64,000 nt of DNA from Chryseobacterium bernardetii (lineage in GTDB: Bacteria; Bacteroidota; Bacteroidia; Flavobacteriales; Weeksellaceae). Location of the stretch: contig NZ_CP033932.1 of the NCBI RefSeq assembly GCF_003815975.1, forward strand, positions 3,267,501-3,331,500, given 5' to 3'. Below, piece after piece: positions 59,830 to 64,000 of the stretch. Numbering within the stretch: the first letter of the stretch is position 1; every line of letters begins with the position of its first letter. Made by a program: the position numbers and the translations under genes. A model generated the notes under the pieces. The model made no database searches. It saw only the letters and a list, made by a program, of their open reading frames with translations, and was not told the origin of the DNA.

Positions 59830-60426
59830 TTATCGGAGAGAAATTATCTTATTAAAAACATTTCCGTTTTCTTCAACCTGGATGATGTATTGGTCTGCTG
59901 TTTTAGGATCAAGATCAAAAGTGATATCCACCTTGCCGTCAGCATATTTTTTATTCGAAGTATAGTATGTTGTATTGGAAAGATCATAAACTGAAATGCT
60001 TACAGGTCCTTTTACATCAGACATGTGAAGCTTGGCCATATGCCCGGAAATAGTATATTCAGGCTTATGCACAGCGCTTACAGGTGTTTTTTCCACCTCC
60101 ATTACATTATCAGCATTAATTTTTATCCTGTATTTCTCTATCTTTAATTCCGATTCTGCTACCAGATAATAGATTCCCGGTGTAAAGTTTTGAAAATCAT
60201 AAGTCTTCATCACATGGTTTCCATCTGCGAGATGTTCGGAAAATAGCTCGTCATGTGCAGTGTTATAGACAAAAACAGAAACACTTTTAGCATTTAAAAG
60301 CTCAAAATTCAAGGTTTTGTCTTGTACGTTTCCAAAGGAAAGGGAAAAATCTCTGTCCTTACTCATTACATTTGCTGAAAACAATAAGGCTCCTGCAAAA
60401 AATACGGCTTTTAATAATGTGCTCAT
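59830..60426 (-). CDS. Secreted hypothetical protein with two similar beta-sandwich halves
   Basis: I do not recognise a named family. The 198-residue product has a signal peptide (cleavage near VMSKD). Two similar segments follow, ~38-105 (KSVSVFVYNTAHDELFSEHL...GIYYLVAESELKIEKYRIKI) and ~135-198 (VSISVYDLSNTTYY...QYIIQVEENGNVFNKIISLR). Each resembles the beta-sandwich of T9SS sorting domains, which also end with a GIY-strand, charged turn and K-F/I-x motif. There is no catalytic domain attached. It is monocistronic and convergent with the xylan cluster, so the link to xylan use is only positional. Confidence 0.75.
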   Translation of the reverse strand: MSTLLKAVFFAGALLFSANVMSKDRDFSLSFGNVQDKTLNFELLNAKSVSVFVYNTAHDELFSEHLADGNHVMKTYDFQNFTPGIYYLVAESELKIEKYRIKINADNVMEVEKTPVSAVHKPEYTISGHMAKLHMSDVKGPVSISVYDLSNTTYYTSNKKYADGKVDITFDLDPKTADQYIIQVEENGNVFNKIISLR

Positions 60427-60514
60427 GGGTTAAGGCTTTTAGGATTAATACTGCAAAGCTATGGCAGCAATACTTCTCAGGCTATAATTAAATTTTCATA
60501 TTGATGTACTATAT

Positions 60515-60522
60515 TAACTTTG
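60515..60522 (+). promoter_or_regulatory. Candidate -7 box for the AraC-type gene
   Basis: TAACTTTG matches TAnnTTTG and lies 60 bp before the start codon. A second match, TAATTTTG, occurs at 60549-60556. Neither has a clear -33 partner, so the choice is open. Confidence 0.35.
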
Positions 60523-60582
60523 TTTAATGATATTAATGTATTATTTGTTAATTTTGCATATGAAATTATTTGTATTTGGCCT

Positions 60583-61455
60583 ATGAAACATGTAAATCCT
60601 TCTTTTGAGGCCGTAAGACCTACTATAGGAAGCAGTTTTACCAGTCTTAAATTTCTGACTAATGAGAATATAAAATCTCATGTCTGGCATTACCATCCAG
60701 AGATTGAGCTGATCTTTGTCTGCAAAGGTTCCGGGAAAAGACAGATCGGAAGCAGCATTACCTATTTTTCAGAGGGAGATCTTGTGCTGATAGGAAGCAA
60801 TCTTCCGCATTGTGGACTGACCAATGAAAGTACGCATAATGAGTATGAAATGGTGATCCAGTTTAAGCCTGATTTTTTAGGAGAACCTATCTGGGATATA
60901 CCGGAAATGCAAAGGATTTCTGCTCTGCTTGAAAAATCAAAGGCAGGAATCGTCTTCGGGGAAGAGGTGAAGAGAAAAATCGGAAAAGAGATTACTGAGA
61001 TGCATGAAGCTTCCTCACTGGACAAGCTGTGCAGATTTCTGAAAATATTGGATGAGCTGTCTGTTACACAGGATTACAGGATTTTAAATGCAGGAAAATA
61101 TTACCTTCAGACACAGGTTGAAGACAATGAAAGGATCAATCTTATATTCAATTATGTTAAAGATCACTTCAAAGAAGCCATAACCCTCGAAGAAATGGCT
61201 GATCTTGCCAATATGAAAGTACCGTCTTTCTGCCGTTACTTTAAAAAAATTACCAATAAAACTTTTACGCAGTTTGTTAATGAATACAGAATTACCCATG
61301 CTCTCAAACTTCTGGCAGAGCAGCCTTTGAGTATCACGGAAGTCTGCTTTGAATCGGGGTTCAATAACTTCAGCTATTTTAACAGGACTTTCAAAGAATA
61401 CATCCAAAAAAGTCCTTCACAATACCGTAAAGAATTTAATTATTTCATGGAGTAG
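60583..61455 (+). CDS. AraC-family transcriptional regulator with N-terminal cupin
   Basis: From the ATG at 60583 the product has 290 residues; the upstream extension to 60520 has no family similarity. Residues ~30-110 form a cupin ligand-binding barrel (HYHPEIELIFVCKGSGKRQI, YFSEGDLVLIGSNLPHCG). The last ~100 residues are the double helix-turn-helix AraC domain (ITLEEMADLANMKVPSFCRYFKKITNKTFTQFVNEYRI and ITEVCFESGFNNFSYFNRTFKEY). It is likely a sugar-responsive activator. Its target is unknown; galK follows 167 bp downstream but has its own operator-like site. Confidence 0.92.
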   Translation: MKHVNPSFEAVRPTIGSSFTSLKFLTNENIKSHVWHYHPEIELIFVCKGSGKRQIGSSITYFSEGDLVLIGSNLPHCGLTNESTHNEYEMVIQFKPDFLGEPIWDIPEMQRISALLEKSKAGIVFGEEVKRKIGKEITEMHEASSLDKLCRFLKILDELSVTQDYRILNAGKYYLQTQVEDNERINLIFNYVKDHFKEAITLEEMADLANMKVPSFCRYFKKITNKTFTQFVNEYRITHALKLLAEQPLSITEVCFESGFNNFSYFNRTFKEYIQKSPSQYRKEFNYFME

Positions 61456-61503
61456 TTGATAAGCTGATCTAAAATTTCTGTGAAGCATTATGATGTATTG
61501 AAA

Positions 61504-61528
61504 TATAAGTGTATATTTAACACTTATA
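61504..61528. promoter_or_regulatory. AraR-like operator upstream of galK (best palindrome)
   Basis: The core AAGTGTATATTTAACACTT (61507-61525) extends to perfect 9-bp arms, TATAAGTGT and ACACTTATA, with a 7-nt spacer. A near-consensus -7 box TAAATTTC lies at 61549-61556. It sits 95 bp before the galK start. Confidence 0.7.
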
Positions 61529-61622
61529 AACAATATTTTTAAAAAGTATAAATTTCTCTGTTATAAATTCAGTAGTTTTATACTTGAGATCCCCAGGATC
61601 TGTTTGATCAGATAAGATTGAT

Positions 61623-62807
61623 ATGCATGAACAGTTAATCAACCCAACCCTAGAAAAGTTTAGAGCCGAATTCAGAGAAGAGCCTGAACACATTTTCCTT
61701 TCTCCCGGCAGAATTAATATTATCGGCGAGCATGTAGACTATAGCGATGGCTTTGTATTGCCGGCTGCCATAGATAAATACATCTGTTTTGCTGTCCGTA
61801 AACTCCCTCAGACAAACCTTTGTACCATCATAGCTAAGGATCTTGGAGAAGAATATACATTTGATGTTACAAAGGAGATAAAGCCGGTTCAGCAGATGTG
61901 GATGAACTATATTTTAGGCGTTTTCAGCCAGCTACAGCAACAGGAAAATCAATTTTGCGGAATGGAAATTGTTTTCAGCAGCACCATTCCGATGGGATCA
62001 GGACTTTCTTCCTCAGCTGCTCTTGAATGCGGTTTTGCCTATATCCTAAATGAACTTTTTGATTTGCATCTTACCAGGAAAGAAATCGCAGTGATCGGGC
62101 AAAGATCCGAACATACTTTTGCAGGAGTTCAGTGCGGAATTATGGATCAGTTTGCCTCCGTTTTCGGGAAGGAAAATAAGGTCATTATGCTCGATTGTAA
62201 TTCCCTGGAACATCAATATTTTGATGCTGACCTTAAAGGATACAGCTTATTGCTTTTTGACAGCTGTGTAAAACATAGTCATCTGACATCCGGCTATAAT
62301 GAAAGGCGTAAAGATGTTGAGCATGGAAAAAAAGTTTTATGGGAAAAATTCCCCGAAGTAGAGAAGTTTCGGGATTTTACCACGACTATGCTTGACAGTG
62401 CTAAAGAGGAAATGGGAAGTGTTTCACACAAAAGATGCCTCTACTTACTGAAAGAAATAAAGAGGGTAGAAATGGCAGCAAAAGCAATTTCAGAAGGAAA
62501 TATTGAATACCTGGGAAGACTTCTCGCGGAAACTCACGCCGGGCTGTCCACTGAATTTGAGGTCAGCTGTAATGAGCTTGATTTTTTGGTTGAAAACACA
62601 TTGCAGCAGGAAGGTGTGCTGGGAGCAAGAATGATGGGAGGTGGTTTCGGAGGCTGCAGTATCAACCTGATTCAGGAAGATAAAGCTGAAAAAGTAATTC
62701 AGGCTATCAGTGAAAAATATCTTGAACATTTTAATATCCAGATGAAAGTTTACCAGGTTAAAATTTCAGACGGGATAAAAGAATATACCAATGAATACAT
62801 CATTTGA
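61623..62807 (+). CDS. galK: Galactokinase
   Basis: The 394-residue GHMP kinase phosphorylates galactose to galactose-1-phosphate. It has the galactokinase signature SPGRINIIGEHVDYSDGFVLPAAID, the ATP-binding PMGSGLSSSAALE, FAGVQCGIMDQFASVFG with the catalytic Asp, and GARMMGGGFGGCSI near the C-terminus. Its 3' end overlaps galT by 17 bp. Galactose would come from the GH27 and GH97 enzymes. An AraR-like palindrome upstream hints at joint control with arabinose genes. Confidence 0.97.
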   Translation: MHEQLINPTLEKFRAEFREEPEHIFLSPGRINIIGEHVDYSDGFVLPAAIDKYICFAVRKLPQTNLCTIIAKDLGEEYTFDVTKEIKPVQQMWMNYILGVFSQLQQQENQFCGMEIVFSSTIPMGSGLSSSAALECGFAYILNELFDLHLTRKEIAVIGQRSEHTFAGVQCGIMDQFASVFGKENKVIMLDCNSLEHQYFDADLKGYSLLLFDSCVKHSHLTSGYNERRKDVEHGKKVLWEKFPEVEKFRDFTTTMLDSAKEEMGSVSHKRCLYLLKEIKRVEMAAKAISEGNIEYLGRLLAETHAGLSTEFEVSCNELDFLVENTLQQEGVLGARMMGGGFGGCSINLIQEDKAEKVIQAISEKYLEHFNIQMKVYQVKISDGIKEYTNEYII

Positions 62808-63840
62808 CCCTAAAAAACATCCCCACAGAAGATACAATCCTCTTTTGGATGAATGGTTACTGGTTTCTCCACAACGGGCAAACCGTCCATGGCAGGGACA
62901 GAGAGAAGAAACAGTAGCAGAAAACCGTCCTGAATATGACCCGGACTGCTATCTCTGCTCAGGAAATATACGTGCTAACGGAGATCGTAACCCTGAATAT
63001 AAAGGAACCTATGTCTTTAACAATGACTTTGGAGCATTACTAAATCAAGAAGTTGATTTTTCTGAGCAACAGTCAGGATTTTTTACCCTTCTTCCGGAAC
63101 GTGGAATCAACAGGGTGGTTTGTTTTTCTGAAAATCACAGCCTTACTTTGCCGGAAATGTCTGTGGAACACATCAAAAATGTGGTGGATGTATGGCAGGA
63201 GCAGTTCAATGAGCTGGCCACTATGGACCATATCAATTATGTTCAGATTTTTGAAAATAAAGGAAGCATCATGGGCTGCAGCAACCCTCATCCGCATGGT
63301 CAGATATGGGCACAGTCGTCCATTCCGGCAATGGTTCAGAAAACCCAGGATCAGCTGAAATCGTATTTTGAAAAAAATAAAAGAACATTACTGGAAGACT
63401 ATCTTGAGCAGGAAATCGCAGCTGGTGAGCGCATTGTTACAGTAAATGAACACTTTGCCGCATTGGTGCCGTTTTGGGCTTCTTGGCCTTACGAAACAAT
63501 GATTGTCAGCAAACAGAAAAGAGAAAATATTTCGGCATTTTCTGAAGCGGAAAAAGAATCTTTTGCTGCTGTCCTCAAGGATCTGACCACAATATATGAC
63601 AACCTTTTTGAAACTTCATTTCCTTATTCTGCGGGAATTCATCAATCTCCAACAGACGGAAAAGAGCATCCGGAATGGCATTTTCATATGCACTTTTATC
63701 CGCCGTTGCTCAGAAGTGCGGAAGTAAAAAAATTTATGGTAGGATATGAAATGCTTGCAGAGCCTCAACGGGACATTACCCCGGAGCAAAGTGCTACAAT
63801 ATTAAGAAACCTTTCCACCATTCATTACAAGAAAAAATAA
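62791..63840 (+). CDS. galT: Galactose-1-phosphate uridylyltransferase
   Basis: The 349-residue enzyme exchanges UMP between UDP-glucose and galactose-1-phosphate (Leloir pathway). Motifs include HPHRRYNPLLDEWLLVSPQRANRPW, the zinc-binding CYLCSGN, VCFSENHSLTLPEM, the catalytic His in CSNPHPHGQIWAQ and WHFHMHFYPPLLRS. It starts inside the end of galK, so translation is coupled. galE is not in the window. Confidence 0.97.
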   Translation: MNTSFDPKKHPHRRYNPLLDEWLLVSPQRANRPWQGQREETVAENRPEYDPDCYLCSGNIRANGDRNPEYKGTYVFNNDFGALLNQEVDFSEQQSGFFTLLPERGINRVVCFSENHSLTLPEMSVEHIKNVVDVWQEQFNELATMDHINYVQIFENKGSIMGCSNPHPHGQIWAQSSIPAMVQKTQDQLKSYFEKNKRTLLEDYLEQEIAAGERIVTVNEHFAALVPFWASWPYETMIVSKQKRENISAFSEAEKESFAAVLKDLTTIYDNLFETSFPYSAGIHQSPTDGKEHPEWHFHMHFYPPLLRSAEVKKFMVGYEMLAEPQRDITPEQSATILRNLSTIHYKKK

Positions 63841-63916
63841 TAAATCAATATCTTTGAAAAGAATAAGCAAATTATGATTCTGCCAGGTACAGAATTTCGC
63901 TTTTCCCAATAAAATT

Positions 63917-64000
63917 ATGGAACAGATTAAATTAATTGTGACGGACATGGACGGGACGTTTCTCAACTCCAGCCATGAAATGAGCCCTGAGTTTTCAGAA
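63917..64000 (+). CDS. HAD-family (Cof-type) phosphatase, 5' fragment
   Basis: Only 28 codons are present before the window ends. They include the HAD motif I VTDMDGTFLNSSHEMSP with the nucleophile Asp, typical of Cof-type sugar-phosphate phosphatases (also flavin or pyridoxal phosphate phosphatases). The gene lies 76 bp after galT, possibly in the same unit. The substrate cannot be inferred. Confidence 0.75.
   Translation, partial: MEQIKLIVTDMDGTFLNSSHEMSPEFSE

Overview
The window looks like a chromosomal stretch of a Flavobacteriia member, most likely Chryseobacterium or a close relative. The grounds are AT-rich DNA, a SusD-family protein, a type IX secretion (T9SS) sorting tail on one xylanase, almost no Shine-Dalgarno sequences, TAnnTTTG-type -7 promoter boxes, and strong matches to Bacteroidetes carbohydrate-utilisation families. 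The genus is an inference from overall appearance, not from a marker gene.

The window is one large polysaccharide-utilisation region for highly decorated glucuronoarabinoxylan. Layout: (1) 1-1718, 3' part of a susD gene (its susC partner would lie upstream). (2) 1797-8274, a complete hexuronate pathway: uronate isomerase, SDR-type fructuronate reductase, mannonate dehydratase, KDG kinase, KDPG aldolase and a hexuronate MFS transporter. (3) 8312-30855, a tight run of secreted side-chain enzymes: GH95, two GH43, a CE1-CBM48-CE1 double esterase, GH31, GH43-CBM6, GH27, two more GH43-CBM6, GH97, an SGNH lipoprotein esterase and GH115. (4) 31124-38936, GH30 xylanase with T9SS tail, GH3 and GH51. 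(5) 39065-45961, araB-araD-araA, a lipoprotein mutarotase and a sodium/sugar symporter. (6) 46113-49227 minus strand, a GH5 lipoprotein with a ricin-type lectin domain and a Nudix-fold, AraR-like repressor. (7) 49742-59705, GH127/146, an acetylesterase, a GPH symporter, GH10, a cytosolic GH43 and GH67. (8) 59830-64000, a small secreted protein with two similar halves (minus), an AraC-type regulator, galK, galT and the start of a HAD phosphatase.

Inferred flow: GH30 and GH10 cut the xylan backbone. Esterases and GH95, GH43, GH27, GH97, GH31, GH115, GH67, GH51 and GH127 strip feruloyl/acetyl groups, L-Gal/Fuc, Ara, Gal, Xyl and (Me)GlcA. GlcA enters the UxaC-UxuB-UxuA-KdgK-Eda route, arabinose enters AraA-AraB-AraD, and galactose enters GalK-GalT. 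No xylA, xylB, galE, susC or hybrid two-component regulator is visible here.

The most interesting signal is regulatory. A 19-bp inverted repeat (AAGTGT-N7-ACACTT and close variants) occurs upstream of the GH3 gene, araB, galK, the GH127/146 gene and the AraR-like gene itself. At the first two it sits in an almost identical operator-promoter cassette with the same 16-nt spacing to a TATATTTG box. I propose it is the operator of the Nudix-fold regulator, whose Nudix box has lost its catalytic glutamates. No tRNA, rRNA, CRISPR array or transposase gene was seen.
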